From the NCBI GenBank assembly GCA_956465555.1, contig OY101124.1:434001-498000 (forward strand): a DNA stretch of 64,000 nucleotides, in the 5' to 3' direction. The notes under the pieces were generated by a model. It ran no database searches, was not told the DNA's origin, and saw only the letters and a list, made by a program, of their open reading frames with translations. Below, piece after piece: positions 40,755 to 51,619 of the stretch. Each line of letters begins with the position of its first letter. Positions within the stretch are counted from its first letter, which is position 1. The stretch is from Nitzschia sp. pyKryTriq1. Lineage: Eukaryota > Bacillariophyta > Bacillariophyceae > Bacillariales > Bacillariaceae. The position numbers and the translations under genes are program-made.

Positions 40755-43700
40755 TCAATCGCCACCTTCTTCTCCCGCCTTGACAAGCTCCTGAAAGATC
40801 CCTTCCTCCTGCACCAGTTCCTCGTATGTGCCGGTTTGTCGCACATGGCCTTGGTCCAATACCAAGATCTTATCCGCGTTGACAGCCGTTATGGTGTGAT
40901 GCGACACACTCACAGTCGTAGTGCCTTTCTCTCGAAGAGCAAGGACGGTATCCAAAACGGCCTGCTCGGAAAGCGCATCCAAAGCGCTGGTCGCTTCGTC
41001 CAAGATCAACAAGTGGGGTCTTCGCAGCAAAGCTCGAGCTAGACCACACACACGCTGAATCTGACCTCCGCTCAAAGCTATGTCAGCTTCCGATCCGATT
41101 ATGGTATCATACTGATCAGGTAAGCTCAAGATGAAGTCGTGGATGTAAGCGTCCTTCGCCGCTGCTTCGACTTCCTCCTGGGAGTACGGGATCCCTTCTC
41201 CCGTTTTCGAATCACCACGAGACTTGTACCCAAAGGCAATATTGTCAAAGATTGTGGCATCCATGACGTAGGCATCTTGGAACACCACAGCTAGATTCTG
41301 GCGTAACAATGGAACTTCCACAGAGGAAATGTCAGCGCCATCCATGGTGATCTGGCCTTGAGTGCACTGGTGGAATCCCTCGAGCAAACTGAGGATGGTC
41401 GACTTGCCACTTCCCGACTTTCCAAAGAGGCAAGTGTATGTTCCCGCCGGTATAGTTGCCGAGACATCCTTGAGGACCATTGGCAGGTCGGTTGCGTACT
41501 GGAACCCAACTCTGTCCAAACACAGCTCATTTCGAACTGTTAGAGCTTTGGTGGTAACCTGCTTCTTTGGCACATGCCCACTCTCCGGGCTGTCCAGCTC
41601 GATACGAGGATTATCATCTGTCGTTTCATCCAGTTGTCCTTCGCTCATGGGCTTCACCAGGAATGCGTCATCTTTGATGTTCTTTGTCGATTCACCATCG
41701 TTTTGCGTATCACTACCAAGTGTATCCTCGTCCTCGTGCATTGGAACTAGCGACAACAGCTTGTCTATATCGTTGATGGCGCCCGAATAGAAGGCGACAC
41801 GTCCACTAAACAAACCCAACTGCTCCAACGGCTTGATGACACTACTGGCAAAGTAGTCCAAGGAAAAGAACTCCCCCGAAGTGATTTGACCGGCCGCTAC
41901 CTGAAAGGCGAGCAGAATCTCCACGATGGTAAGAACTATCAAAGGAATCAAGCAGATTAAGTAGTTGCATCGCAAGGCATGAAATTTTGGTCGTTCGCAG
42001 GATAATTAAGTACTGCACTGTCTCTCGAAACTACTTACTCATGGATCCAATCGTGTTGAAACAGGCGCCAATGACACTACCCCACAGCAAGCTGGAGAAA
42101 TGACATTTCTGATTGTAGTCAATATGATCAAACATCCGATTCTTCAAAAAGTTTTGACTCCGGTACAGGTTGGCCGCCTTTTGAATTCCGACAGTATTCT
42201 GGAATCGGCCGAGGAGCCTACTCGACGTATTAGTGAAAATGTCCGAGCTCTCAGTAGCTCGTTCCCCCAGGAGACTCTGAAAGAGAAAAATCAGAGGAAT
42301 GGCTGCCATGATAAACATGGCATAGCCAATTTCAAGCAACATCAAAAAGACGACGGCGGATGTCAATGAGCACAGGGGAAAGAGCAAATTATACTGAAGC
42401 TCGTTCCACAAAGCTTCCGTCTTGGCCAGGTTGGCCGAGAAGGCATTGGATAGCGCTCCACGCGAGTAATCCTTTTCCATCTCTGTGCTACAGTACAACA
42501 CGCGCCTTGTAATCTCTTTTTCAAGGCGGGCCGTGGCAGTTGACACAATCTTAGCGGCCAAGTACGACGAGATGAAGTAGGTACCCGCATTGACAAGAGC
42601 CGACACGACGAGGTATATCATGGTGCGATAAAACGCCGTGCGATCTCCACTGCCCTCATTGCCAGCCAATTCCAACCCAGCATTCAAGAGTTCGCCAACG
42701 AAAAGGATGCACAAGTACTCGGTCAAGGACATGGATAGAACGAAGACGACAAGAAGGAAAGCCCTGAAACCTTGCCCGCCAACAAGATGGTTCGTGGTGC
42801 GAATCAGTACTTGGATCACACTGTCGCTCCCTGCTTCTTCCAATGAATCCACTGATTTTGCAAAGGATCCAATATCAGCAGTCTGCTTTCTCAATCTCAA
42901 CCGTACTTTCAAATATTCCTTGTCTGTCTGATGTACGAGGGACGAAAATTGGAGTTGTTCTCCAAGCTCTTGAAAGCGCGGAGACGCGGTTCTCGCTGTT
43001 GGCAATCTTACCCTGTTCAGTAGCATTTTCTTCATGCCCGTCGGTTGCTCGTTTTCTTCGTCTGGTGTGTCTTCTAAGGACCATCGCTCAATCCACATCA
43101 TAGCGCGATTCGAAAATTGAAAGAATTTGACGTGGTCCAGTTCTCTTCGATTGTCATAATCCGCATCTTTCATCTCAGAAAGGAGAGTATTCTTTTGATC
43201 GAGCGTAAGTCCGGACGAGTCAACTATTTTCGCAATCAGCTTGCATGAGACAGTATCATCTCGACATAATACGACGCCTTTCGATTTCTGGACAAAAGGC
43301 TTCAGGACCGTGTGAACGAGAAGACATGCGTTCAATTGGAGCCCGCCGAGCAATCCAACGATCGAGTAAACGAAAACATCTTGTTCTCCCAGCTGTTGCG
43401 TGGAAACGATTTTGGACCAGCACGCGAGGTTTGCCACCCAAATGATCACATCCACGAGCAAGGCAGATACCACGCCGCCCTGATGAATCCCATTAGTGCC
43501 ATTGAGAACAAGGAGGGCCAGACTTCGCGTGCCATACAACGCTACCAGCGCCACGGTAATGTAGTCCATCGTCTCAATGCCGTACGCCTGTTCTTCTTCC
43601 TCATTTTCATCGAAGTGTTCCATGTAGTGCGTGTACAAGAAAATCGCCAAGGCGTACAGAAAGCATTCAAATGCGACCAAGTATGCGACACATCGGCAGG

Positions 43701-44064
43701 ATTTTCGCTGTGAGAATTTCATCAAACGAGCGAACGTCCGAAGCCGCCATCCTTTGTTCTTAAATTGCTGTAGTTGGAGATACTTTGTCCTCTTTCGTGG
43801 CTGACTACTAGTAGGAGAATCATCACTACCACGTTGACCGCCTTCATATTGTGCGTCGAACTCATCAAGCTGAACAATGTGTTGTCTTATTGACAGCTCC
43901 GGGTATTGATTGAGAGGAACCGTTGATACTAACGGTATGGTTTCCGCTCCTGGCCCAATCGTTAAAAGGCGAGAACTTCCGGGACCAGCAATCGATGAAC
44001 GACGAGCATCGCTGCTGGCGCTGCTTCGACGATGGTGTTGAGGAGGGGTCGTCGTCGTCATCAT
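40755..44064 (-). CDS. ABC half transporter (ABCB-type exporter) with N-terminal membrane extension
   Basis: Exons 44064-42039 and 41935-40755, joined by a 103-nt intron (GTAAGT...GATAG), give 1068 residues; the splice joins NTIGSM to ILTIVEILLAFQ within the membrane domain. A polar N-terminus of about 120 residues and a TMD0-like group of four hydrophobic helices (about 120-290) precede a six-helix exporter domain (about 440-720). The single nucleotide-binding domain has Walker A GKSGSGKST (847-855), Q-loop VVFQDAY (Q895), signature LSGGQIQRV (963-971), Walker B LLILDEAT and the H-loop His in VSHHTIT. All catalytic residues are intact. It should act as a homo- or heterodimer. The substrate is unknown. 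The frame is open for 128 codons before the chosen ATG pair without homology. Confidence 0.87.
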
Positions 44065-44695
44065 TATTTTTTGGATCTGTCTGTCTGTGAGATGATGCTG
44101 AAGGCTGAAAACGCCTTGCTCGAGGAGTAGTCTGTTGTCTAATAATATACTAATGGTTGCGTGTCGGTGTGACCTGCACGCATCGAGCGAATTAGAGGAG
44201 AGCGAGGGGTGTGAGAGGAGAGTCGTCTTGTCTGCTACGTACATACCTGGTACCGGTACCTCCGTACCTGGTACTTGACACCAGGCGCTGGATTGATATT
44301 CTTCCGGATGATGGCAGGTGTTCGCAATACATACAGTACAAGTACCTGGTACTGTACTGTAGTCGTAGAGCACAATAATTAAGTACCGGTAGTGTAGTTC
44401 GAGCGAGTGCAAAACCAGAACTGGACTGCCCGCAGCAACGCAAAGCAACGCGCAACGGACAGACGACCACTGACGTCACGGACAAATCCGATTTGATTTA
44501 TGATGTGCCCGGGACATCACCTCTGCTATACACATGCAAGCTGACGATCGATGATGATGATGATGATTCTTCAAGGAAGGAGTTTATCATTCGAATTGCC
44601 AACATTCGCTGCATTCGAAGCATGCTTCTTCGCATCTCGCATCTACGACCGGTCCACCCGCAACAATCCAGAGCACTCGTCCTCTCTATAGTATT
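44065..44695. promoter_or_regulatory. divergent intergenic region with GTAC palindromes
   Basis: 630 bp between the ABC transporter (minus) and sulfotransferase (plus) starts. Carries nested inverted repeats of CCTGGTACCGGTACC type at 44246-44275 and AGTACCTGGTACT at 44341-44353. No consensus promoter element identified. Confidence 0.4.
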
Positions 44696-45916
44696 ATGGC
44701 GAGACGACGGCGTCGACCCGCCCTGACGGCCGGGATCGCCCTGGTGTTGTTGATACTACTGGTGGGAGTCTCGTTCTTGCTGCTCAACAGCTACGGCGCA
44801 GTACAGGGGAAAGGTTCATCTTGGGCGTCCCAACAAAAGATTTCATTGCCCGTGTCCAGTAAAGGAAAACCCCTCGCCTACAGCTGTACCAACAATTCCG
44901 TGGACCCTCGCTGTTGCTCTGCGGAACACTGTCGACTAGTGGTGAGGCGATCCACCCTTTTCTCTGAGTGTTGCGGAAACCTACCTTTCTTCAATGGAAC
45001 CATGGCTGATCAAGCCAAGGCGGAAATCAAAACAGGGTTCCTCTTATCCAATTTGACGCGAAATATTCCAGTGTTGATAACGGCCACTCCACGGAGCGGA
45101 ACTGTTTTTCTGCAAACACTGTTGCAAAAGTTGAACGTTCGGACCGTCAACGACATGCGCTCTCCGACTCCCATCACCACCAAAGCCATGGTATCTTGGA
45201 TTCATATCCAAAAAGATAAGGAATATTTTGGAAACGCTAGGATTTATGGAAGCACCTTTCAACATCTATGGCATTTTGTGCGAGACCCTTTGAAATGTAT
45301 CACGAGTATTGCTTTTACCGAACCACTGGATGACACTCCTTATAACTCTGAAGGACCCAGTAGCTACTTGGCGTATTTGAGGAGACACATATATTTGACT
45401 GACCGAAAAACTATCGAAAACTTGATTCAACAGACGCATCAGCAGCAGCGGAATCCAAGCTTATTATCTTCTGGGGATCATGGTAATAGAACAGAGCCAC
45501 CGCCGCGGCGGGACGAACCAGACATACACTCCAAGTTTTTGATTTACCGTGGATTGGAATTTTACATTCAATGGCATACTTTCATACTGCAATTGCAAAT
45601 TCCTCGGATTGCCTTGGAAGACTTGACCGTTCATGGAGCCTTTGACCACGGATTGTACGACATTTTCCGGGCTCTGGAAATGCCCCTTCCCAGTCACGAT
45701 CGAGTTGTGAAGCTCATTTCGACGCTACGACGTCGCCGGCATTTGACACAAGAATCACAGAAGAAGCAGAAGCAGCATACAAATAGTCGTCATCATCGAT
45801 CAATATTGCAATGGGAAGAGCTTTGTGCGACAAGTGTGTCATTGACTCGCGACTTTCTCTCACTTTGTCACGACCTCGGCTACGATGAAAACATGACGAG
45901 TGTTTGTGATGGCTGA
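44696..45916 (+). CDS. type II membrane sulfotransferase
   Basis: Transfers sulfate from PAPS to a hydroxyl, most likely of a carbohydrate in the Golgi. Intronless, 406 residues. An Arg-rich cytosolic stub (MARRRRRP), one membrane anchor (about 10-31) and a Cys-containing stem are followed by the catalytic domain. The 5'-phosphosulfate loop is ITATPRSGTVFLQTLL (T131-T136) and the 3'-phosphate motif is LWHFVRDPLKCITS (R196, S204). The rest matches no specific subfamily. A decayed copy of its 5' end lies 4.2 kb upstream. Acceptor unknown; in diatoms sulfated glycans are the usual expectation (inference). Confidence 0.8.
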   Translation: MARRRRRPALTAGIALVLLILLVGVSFLLLNSYGAVQGKGSSWASQQKISLPVSSKGKPLAYSCTNNSVDPRCCSAEHCRLVVRRSTLFSECCGNLPFFNGTMADQAKAEIKTGFLLSNLTRNIPVLITATPRSGTVFLQTLLQKLNVRTVNDMRSPTPITTKAMVSWIHIQKDKEYFGNARIYGSTFQHLWHFVRDPLKCITSIAFTEPLDDTPYNSEGPSSYLAYLRRHIYLTDRKTIENLIQQTHQQQRNPSLLSSGDHGNRTEPPPRRDEPDIHSKFLIYRGLEFYIQWHTFILQLQIPRIALEDLTVHGAFDHGLYDIFRALEMPLPSHDRVVKLISTLRRRRHLTQESQKKQKQHTNSRHHRSILQWEELCATSVSLTRDFLSLCHDLGYDENMTSVCDG

Positions 45917-46422
45917 AACTACGACACGTATATATGACGTCTTACTCTTGCTAGTCTACTACCGTAGTACGAGTAGTACTCGTTTTGAGAAATAAACTTC
46001 CATGTAGTAGACTACGTAGGCGTTATAATATTTCGTTATCAACTCTCGCGAGTAATAATCTACTGTACTCTCTAGCTAGTTCACACGGACCTTGATCGAA
46101 TGGGTCGTCCCTTCGTTTGTTTGTTCGTGCGTCATTCGTGATTTGTCTGTCCGCCGCTCCATGCGCCCATCAACGCCCGCGCGGCCGCTCACGAAAAGAA
46201 TCTTTGGCGTCAACATCAAGAATCATCACCATCACGCACAACTACTTACGCGAGAGAAGACGAAGAGCAGCGACATGCAGCATCATCATCAACCCATCTC
46301 GCCCATGTTGAATGACACACGTTGACAAGCAAGTTCACTGTTGCATACCCGTAGTCGGCAGTATTCCATTGCACTCTCCTATATACATCTTCCATCGAAA
46401 GAATAATCTACGACTACAAACC
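45917..46422. other. intergenic, nothing recognised
   Basis: About 500 bp, with CTACTACCGTAGTACGAGTAG palindromic stretches at 45955-45980. The upstream in-frame ATG at 46312 of the next gene is treated as leader. Confidence 0.45.
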
Positions 46423-47853
46423 ATGTCGCCACAACACACGAAACTTCGATTCCTCTTCGTGTGCTGGGCACTTCTTCTGGATGCTTTCTTCTTGGCAACG
46501 ACAACGAGTTTCACAGCAGACGCCTTTCCACTGATCGGGGCTGGCGTTTCTACTAGTAGACACGGTCGCTCCTCCTTGAGTTCCTCGGCTACCAGTACAG
46601 ACACGAATGTTCCTACTTCCTCCTCTTCCACCACCACCATTGATATGGCGGAATTGTTCAGTCCGAACCCCGCCAATTGGAACGCTGTCATCGGAGAAGC
46701 CGACCGTGCCTTTCGACGGGGCAATCAACTCGACAAATCGGGGCAACCACGAGCGGCCACGGGAGCTTTTCATGAAGCCGCCACTCTATTTCAGTGCTTT
46801 CTAGACTTGGAGAGCTGTTTTGGGCACGTCACCAGTCTCGACCGAGCGACGGTCCCTGCTGTTCTGGCGTTCGTCTTGGGCAGGCTTGCCTTTTTGAATA
46901 ATGAAGCGCTCGGGGACCCAAAGGCCGCTATTCGTCTCTACACAATGGCCACTGAAATTGATCCAGAGCCATCTGCAGTCACTTTCAAGGGTCTTGGTAC
47001 TGCTTGGGAAGCGACTGGGGGCAATGGGGAGGATTTGGAGCATCTGAACGAAGCGGTTGCTGCTTATCGACAAGCTATGGATCGGTCGTCGCCCGATCCC
47101 AGCACTGAGTTTTGTATGGCTGTCGCGCTGGAGAGACTAGGTGAGCAGAAGGAAGAAGCAGAAGATATTTTAGACAAGCTACAACGGACCGAAGCTCCGA
47201 CTTCTTGTTTGGTTGATTCTTGGGGTTATGTGCGTTGGCACTCGCGAAAAGTTCCTCTTCCCGAGTTGAATTTGCATCGAGGGACTCGTGCCATGTTGGA
47301 ATTGGCGTTGAATGCTGCTATGCCTTTGATTGAGCAGCAACGGGAAAGTAAGACTTACGGTATGGTGTGTGAATTCGGGGTGAGCTCGGGACGATCCATG
47401 CGAATGACGCAGGAAATCCTACCTCTGGATATTCAAATCCACGGATTTGATACCTTTATGGGTCTCCCTCAAGCCTGGGGTGACGAACCAGCGGGATCTT
47501 ATTCCACCGGGGGTATTGTTCCCGTGTTGGATGGAGATGTCGTCTTCCATCAGGGTCTTTTTAGCGATACCTTGCCTTCATTTTTCAAAGAAATGGGAGA
47601 CGATGCTTTCGTCGCATACGCCAACATTGATTGTGATTTGTACACATCTTCCATGGACATTCTTGAGAATTTGCATGGTCGTATTGTGAAAGGATCCATC
47701 TTGATATTTGATGAATATATATGCCACCCAACGTGGCGTCAAGATGAGTTCCGGGCATGGCGAGAGAGTTGCAAGCGATTTGGATGGAAGTACGAGTATC
47801 TTGGATTCTCTTTGGCAACAAAACAAGCCGTAGTTCGCGTGACAGATATATAG
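46423..47853 (+). CDS. plastid-targeted TPR protein with TylF-like SAM methyltransferase domain
   Basis: 476 residues from the ATG at 46423, which begins a signal peptide (LRFLFVCWALLLDAFFLA) followed by TSFTADAFPLIG, an ASAFAP-type plastid cleavage motif. Starting at 46312 would bury the signal, so 46423 is preferred. Residues about 85-250 are TPR-like helices (RAFRRGNQLDKSGQPRAATG, KAAIRLYTMATEIDPEP). Residues about 275-476 match macrocin O-methyltransferase (TylF) enzymes: GMVCEFGVSSGRSMRM (SAM loop), IHGFDTFMGLPQAW, FHQGLFSDTLPSFF, AYANIDCDLYTSSMDILENL, and GSILIFDEYICHP with the metal-type acidic residues. The acceptor is unknown. Confidence 0.8.
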   Translation: MSPQHTKLRFLFVCWALLLDAFFLATTTSFTADAFPLIGAGVSTSRHGRSSLSSSATSTDTNVPTSSSSTTTIDMAELFSPNPANWNAVIGEADRAFRRGNQLDKSGQPRAATGAFHEAATLFQCFLDLESCFGHVTSLDRATVPAVLAFVLGRLAFLNNEALGDPKAAIRLYTMATEIDPEPSAVTFKGLGTAWEATGGNGEDLEHLNEAVAAYRQAMDRSSPDPSTEFCMAVALERLGEQKEEAEDILDKLQRTEAPTSCLVDSWGYVRWHSRKVPLPELNLHRGTRAMLELALNAAMPLIEQQRESKTYGMVCEFGVSSGRSMRMTQEILPLDIQIHGFDTFMGLPQAWGDEPAGSYSTGGIVPVLDGDVVFHQGLFSDTLPSFFKEMGDDAFVAYANIDCDLYTSSMDILENLHGRIVKGSILIFDEYICHPTWRQDEFRAWRESCKRFGWKYEYLGFSLATKQAVVRVTDI

Positions 47854-47911
47854 TAGTCTACTAGATTAAAAAAGTGCACGCAAGATATAGCTACTCGAGA
47901 ATACTCTATCG

Positions 47912-48862
47912 TTACCAATCGAAACGACGAAGCAACGCCAAATGTTCTTGCAAGACCCCAGGCAAAGGTCCATTTTTCCGCCGCTTTCCTGTGCTCGTAA
48001 GGACTACGTGTTTGTTCCATATTATCCATCCCCCACTGGCCGTTCGAGCCACCGAATGCAAGGCAAAGTCGGCAATGCGCAGCGACTGCCGATAGGAAAA
48101 GCGCAGACTCTGCGACAGACGATCATCATCATCTTCACGACCATCACCCAACAAGTTGCAAGCGATCCCACCATCAGCGGATGATGCTGACGACAAGGCC
48201 TTGGTCAAGTAAGGAAATTGGCGATTTTCCCACAAGAGATTCGATACAACCTGTGCTTCATCGTTCTCGTTCTCTCCGCCATCCTCGTATTCCAAGAGTT
48301 CAATTTCGAGCAAGGCAAACCGCCAAAGATATTCAATGATGTAAAGTCGTCCATCGATAAAATAGCAGGCTGAAGATTCTCGTTGTTGGGAAAGGATTTC
48401 GGAGCCGCGGTCACTGCTACGTAGGGTACTGATTCTGTTTAGATGACTGTTGTTGTTGTTGTTGGTGGTGGTGTCCTTGACGAACGAAAAATTCCACTCC
48501 AGACCCTCCAGTTCAGATGGCGTCAGCTCCGTGCGTTGAAGATCCTGCTGGATGAAGCGATAGCGCCGCTTCCAAAACTGATGTGCATTACGAGTATTGT
48601 GGCTACACGTACCAGTACCAGTACCAGCACCACCAGTACCGCCCTCTTCCTGAGATGCCACTTGTGTTTTGTTGTCGCATTTGTCTTCGCAGTAGTGAGG
48701 AGGCCAGGTCCGAAAGCAGGCGTTTCGCCAGAGAAGATCCGTTTGGAGTTGCCGAAACCGCTGGCTGGTCAATTCGGCTCTGCTCAATTCTCGAGGATAC
48801 GAGATAAACGACAAAACTTGCAGGATCAGATCATCCGGTAAAAGAGCTTCCAATTCACCCAT
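47912..48862 (-). CDS. F-box-like protein
   Basis: 316 residues from the ATG at 48862. The N-terminus (LLPDDLILQVLSFISYPREL, then TSQRFRQLQTDLLWRNAC) fits the F-box consensus LPdel...iL.fL...el......cr.....dd.LW. That suggests an SCF ubiquitin-ligase substrate receptor. The remainder (FWKRRYRFIQQDLQR, ACYFIDGRLYIIEYLWRFAL, WIIWNKHVVL) is not a recognised repeat type. An acidic insert (EYEDGGENENDEAQ) and a Thr/Gly linker are low complexity. The 3' end lies only 58 bp from the convergent methyltransferase gene. Targets unknown. Confidence 0.65.
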   Translation of the reverse strand: MGELEALLPDDLILQVLSFISYPRELSRAELTSQRFRQLQTDLLWRNACFRTWPPHYCEDKCDNKTQVASQEEGGTGGAGTGTGTCSHNTRNAHQFWKRRYRFIQQDLQRTELTPSELEGLEWNFSFVKDTTTNNNNNSHLNRISTLRSSDRGSEILSQQRESSACYFIDGRLYIIEYLWRFALLEIELLEYEDGGENENDEAQVVSNLLWENRQFPYLTKALSSASSADGGIACNLLGDGREDDDDRLSQSLRFSYRQSLRIADFALHSVARTASGGWIIWNKHVVLTSTGKRRKNGPLPGVLQEHLALLRRFDW

Positions 48863-49400
48863 TATTGGAAGACATAATAATAGTAATAGCAGGCGGGGCT
48901 CCAAGGCATTTTCAATTTGGGGCAAGAAGGAGATCCATTATGGTGATGCAATAAGTACCATCGTCCTATCCTCCCTCTTCACGCCGCCCATCTCTCGCGC
49001 AATAATACCGCGGTACACGTACTGCATGATACTATGGTCTATCCATCATGCAAGGGCGGTGCAGCAGCAGGTCATGTACTGGTATCTCGCGTGCTACCGG
49101 TACACCCAGAACAAAAGACGATGCGCATAAAGTCGTAGTAGTCGTACATGTGGTTTGCGCGTGCGCATAATACCGGTAGAAAAAGCCGATTTGGAGGAGA
49201 AAACAAAATACGACTAATAAATGCGAGGATCCTCTTTTGCTTTCTTAATTCTTTCTTCTATTTTGTTGTCTTTCTCTCGGGTATTCCCGGCCCTCCCCCG
49301 TCAAAATCGCATACAGTATGCATTTTGTCCATCACTATCGTACAGTACACACATCAATAAACTACCGGTAGGCTACTAGTAGGCACCAACGGCAAGAAGA
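48863..49400. promoter_or_regulatory. divergent intergenic region
   Basis: 540 bp between the F-box (minus) and RING-TPR-DnaJ (plus) genes. Several ACCGGTA/TACCGGT palindromes (49095, 49170, 49362). No specific element identified. Confidence 0.4.
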
Positions 49401-51413
49401 ATGGGGTTTGAGATCTCCCTTGTTGAAAGTGAGGAGAGATATTATGGCGCGTTCGTATGCTGCATTTGTCAAAATTTGGTGGACCCAGACTGCCTGGTGA
49501 CGACCGCGTGCTCGCATTGCTTCTGCAAGAGCTGTCTACCCACGTGGATGAAGCGCTCGTCGACTTGCCCGACTTGCAACCGAGACTTACTCTACGCACA
49601 CAGCAGCAGCTCGGCACAAAGGACTCTACCGTCCATGATGATTGGCGAGCATTCGGTGCTGGTGCAGCCTCTGGAGATGGCGCAGCCGCTGGCGCATCGA
49701 CTATTGAAATCTCTGTTGGTAAAATGTCCCCTGCATGCTGCAGTTGCGTGCGATTGGCGAGGGGACTATGGCGATTTGGAATCTCATCTGCTGAGCTCCA
49801 CGGCGCATTCGCGCTCCAGTAATGACGCTGCCACGAAGAGTCGTCGTCGCGATGACAATAATGGTGGAAGTATGGGATCACCTGCTACATCGGCGGAGGA
49901 AGAAGCGGCGACGACCACCCAGCGGATACTCGCTCTGGCAGCATCCTTGAAAATTGAAGCAAACGGAAAGTTCGAATCCAAACGCTTTCAAGAAGCACAA
50001 TCTCTTTACACCAAGGCAATACAGGTCTTGTTGCAGCATCAGCAGCAGCAGGAGGAAGAAGATTCGACCGATGATTCATCAGCCGTTAAAGCTCTCTTGG
50101 CGACACTATACTCCAACCGTGCTGCTGCCTACTTGCAGTCACAAGACTTCTCCAACTGTTTACAAGACTGTCGAACTGTCATTGATCAAAGCCTGGATGA
50201 TGCCAACATGAAAGTCTACGTTAGAGCCTCTCGGGCTTGCGTACAACTGGGCGACTTGGCGCAGGGAAAGCGTGTCTTGGAAGAGGGGCGGCAACGAAAC
50301 TTGAACCATGATGATTCAACGTTATCTGTATTATCCAAGGAAGTCAAAAAGACAGACACACTTGCAAGTTTGGAATCTAGAGGCCAACAAGAACTGGTAT
50401 CGGAACAATTCGCATCGGCAAAGAGCACGTATGGTAGTCTTCTCAAAGAAGCTCCGTCGGCGGTCCCATTTTTATTAGGCGCTGCGGAGGCCGATCTTGG
50501 ATTGGGTTTGACAGATTCTGCCTTGCGACTGACGAAACGTGTATTGGTAAAACATGCCCAAAACCCAGTCGGGTGTTGGATCAGAGGTCGTGCTCTTTTT
50601 CTGATGGGAGATGCGAAGGTGGCAATCCAGTTGTTGCAAGAAGCTTTGCGACTGGACCCAGATTCGTCATCGTTCAAAATATCGTACAGACAGGCAAAAC
50701 AAGTTCACGAATGGATGAGCTTGGCCCAGAATCTTGTATTCTCTCGCAAGTTTCAAGAGGCCTCCGAGCTACTCACCCGCTGTTTGGAGACATACCATCC
50801 ACTTCCCACCAAATCGAAACTATACGCCAACCTTCGTACCCAGAGAGCTGAGGCGTATTTACGTCTCAAGCAATATTCCGACGCCATGAAAGATTGCGCG
50901 TTGGTGGTATATGCGCAAGAAGACTGCATTCCAGCATGGTTAATACGATTTCAAGCACACCACGGGCTGGGAGAGCATTCTGCGGCGTTGGAACAAGTCA
51001 AAGACTTGCTCCAGAAATGGCCTCAAGATCATCAACTTCGCCAAGCATACGAAAGAGCAGATTTTTTGGTGCGAAAAGAAAAACGTGTGGACTTTTATAA
51101 TCTCTTGGACGTCTCGCCCATCGCTAGCGCAATGGAAATCAAGAAAGCGTACAAACGAAAGGCGCTGGAGCTCCATCCGGATAAACTTCCGCCGGGATCT
51201 TCTGCCGATGATCAGCTGAAAGCACAGAAGCGATTTCAGATGCTGGGAGATGGACTTGAAATTTTGACAGACGATTTCCAGAGGAAGTTGTACGATGAAG
51301 GCCACGACCCTGAGGCAATCCGTGAGCGGGTTGAAGCTGCCAAACAAGCGGCCCACAACCATCGGGGCGGATTCCCTCACCATGGTGGCCATCATCATCA
51401 TCATCATCATTAG
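49401..51413 (+). CDS. RING - TPR - DnaJ fusion protein
   Basis: Intronless, 670 residues. A RING finger (about 21-60: CCICQNLVDPDCLV, CSHCFCKSCLPTWM, STCPTCNRDLL) heads the protein. A TRAF-type-like Cys/His stretch (VKCPLHAAVACDW...LESHLLSS) follows, then two sets of TPRs (about 175-300 and 320-540; KIEANGKFESKRFQEAQSLY, YSNRAAAYLQSQDFSNCLQD). A J domain closes it (about 560-630; YNLLDVSPIASAMEIKKAY with HPD in LELHPDKLP). The end is poly-His. The TPR-J part corresponds to DNAJC7/TPR2-like co-chaperones that couple Hsp90 and Hsp70. The RING adds probable E3 ligase activity, so a chaperone-linked quality-control ligase is a reasonable inference. Confidence 0.85.
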   Translation: MGFEISLVESEERYYGAFVCCICQNLVDPDCLVTTACSHCFCKSCLPTWMKRSSTCPTCNRDLLYAHSSSSAQRTLPSMMIGEHSVLVQPLEMAQPLAHRLLKSLLVKCPLHAAVACDWRGDYGDLESHLLSSTAHSRSSNDAATKSRRRDDNNGGSMGSPATSAEEEAATTTQRILALAASLKIEANGKFESKRFQEAQSLYTKAIQVLLQHQQQQEEEDSTDDSSAVKALLATLYSNRAAAYLQSQDFSNCLQDCRTVIDQSLDDANMKVYVRASRACVQLGDLAQGKRVLEEGRQRNLNHDDSTLSVLSKEVKKTDTLASLESRGQQELVSEQFASAKSTYGSLLKEAPSAVPFLLGAAEADLGLGLTDSALRLTKRVLVKHAQNPVGCWIRGRALFLMGDAKVAIQLLQEALRLDPDSSSFKISYRQAKQVHEWMSLAQNLVFSRKFQEASELLTRCLETYHPLPTKSKLYANLRTQRAEAYLRLKQYSDAMKDCALVVYAQEDCIPAWLIRFQAHHGLGEHSAALEQVKDLLQKWPQDHQLRQAYERADFLVRKEKRVDFYNLLDVSPIASAMEIKKAYKRKALELHPDKLPPGSSADDQLKAQKRFQMLGDGLEILTDDFQRKLYDEGHDPEAIRERVEAAKQAAHNHRGGFPHHGGHHHHHHH

Positions 51414-51619
51414 CATGAAATAATGGGGTATAATTCTAGTCGTATGACTTGTACTTCGTACGAATACTATAGAGTTAGGTACATACATACGGCCTCTCCT
51501 CGGCTACATGCGCGTCCCTCAAGTACTACGGATTCTCTGGTACCCGGGGCAGATCACTCTCTGCTAGCTATTAGACGACGATTTCCTCGCCGACGACAGT
51601 GACGCAACTTAATACTGTG

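Noticed and set aside
42002-42038. 26-nt intron in the ABC gene (GTAAGT to the first GCAG)
   Set aside because: Too short for splicing and leads to a stop. The downstream GATAG acceptor gives a 103-nt intron and an open frame.
44065-44448. 128-codon N-terminal extension of the ABC transporter frame
   Set aside because: The extension is Cys/His/Tyr rich, overlaps palindromic GTAC DNA and has no ABC homology. The ATG pair at 44064 gives a normal polar N-terminus.
46312-46422. Upstream ATG for the TPR-methyltransferase
   Set aside because: It would place 37 residues before the signal peptide and abolish plastid targeting, which the ADAFP motif supports.
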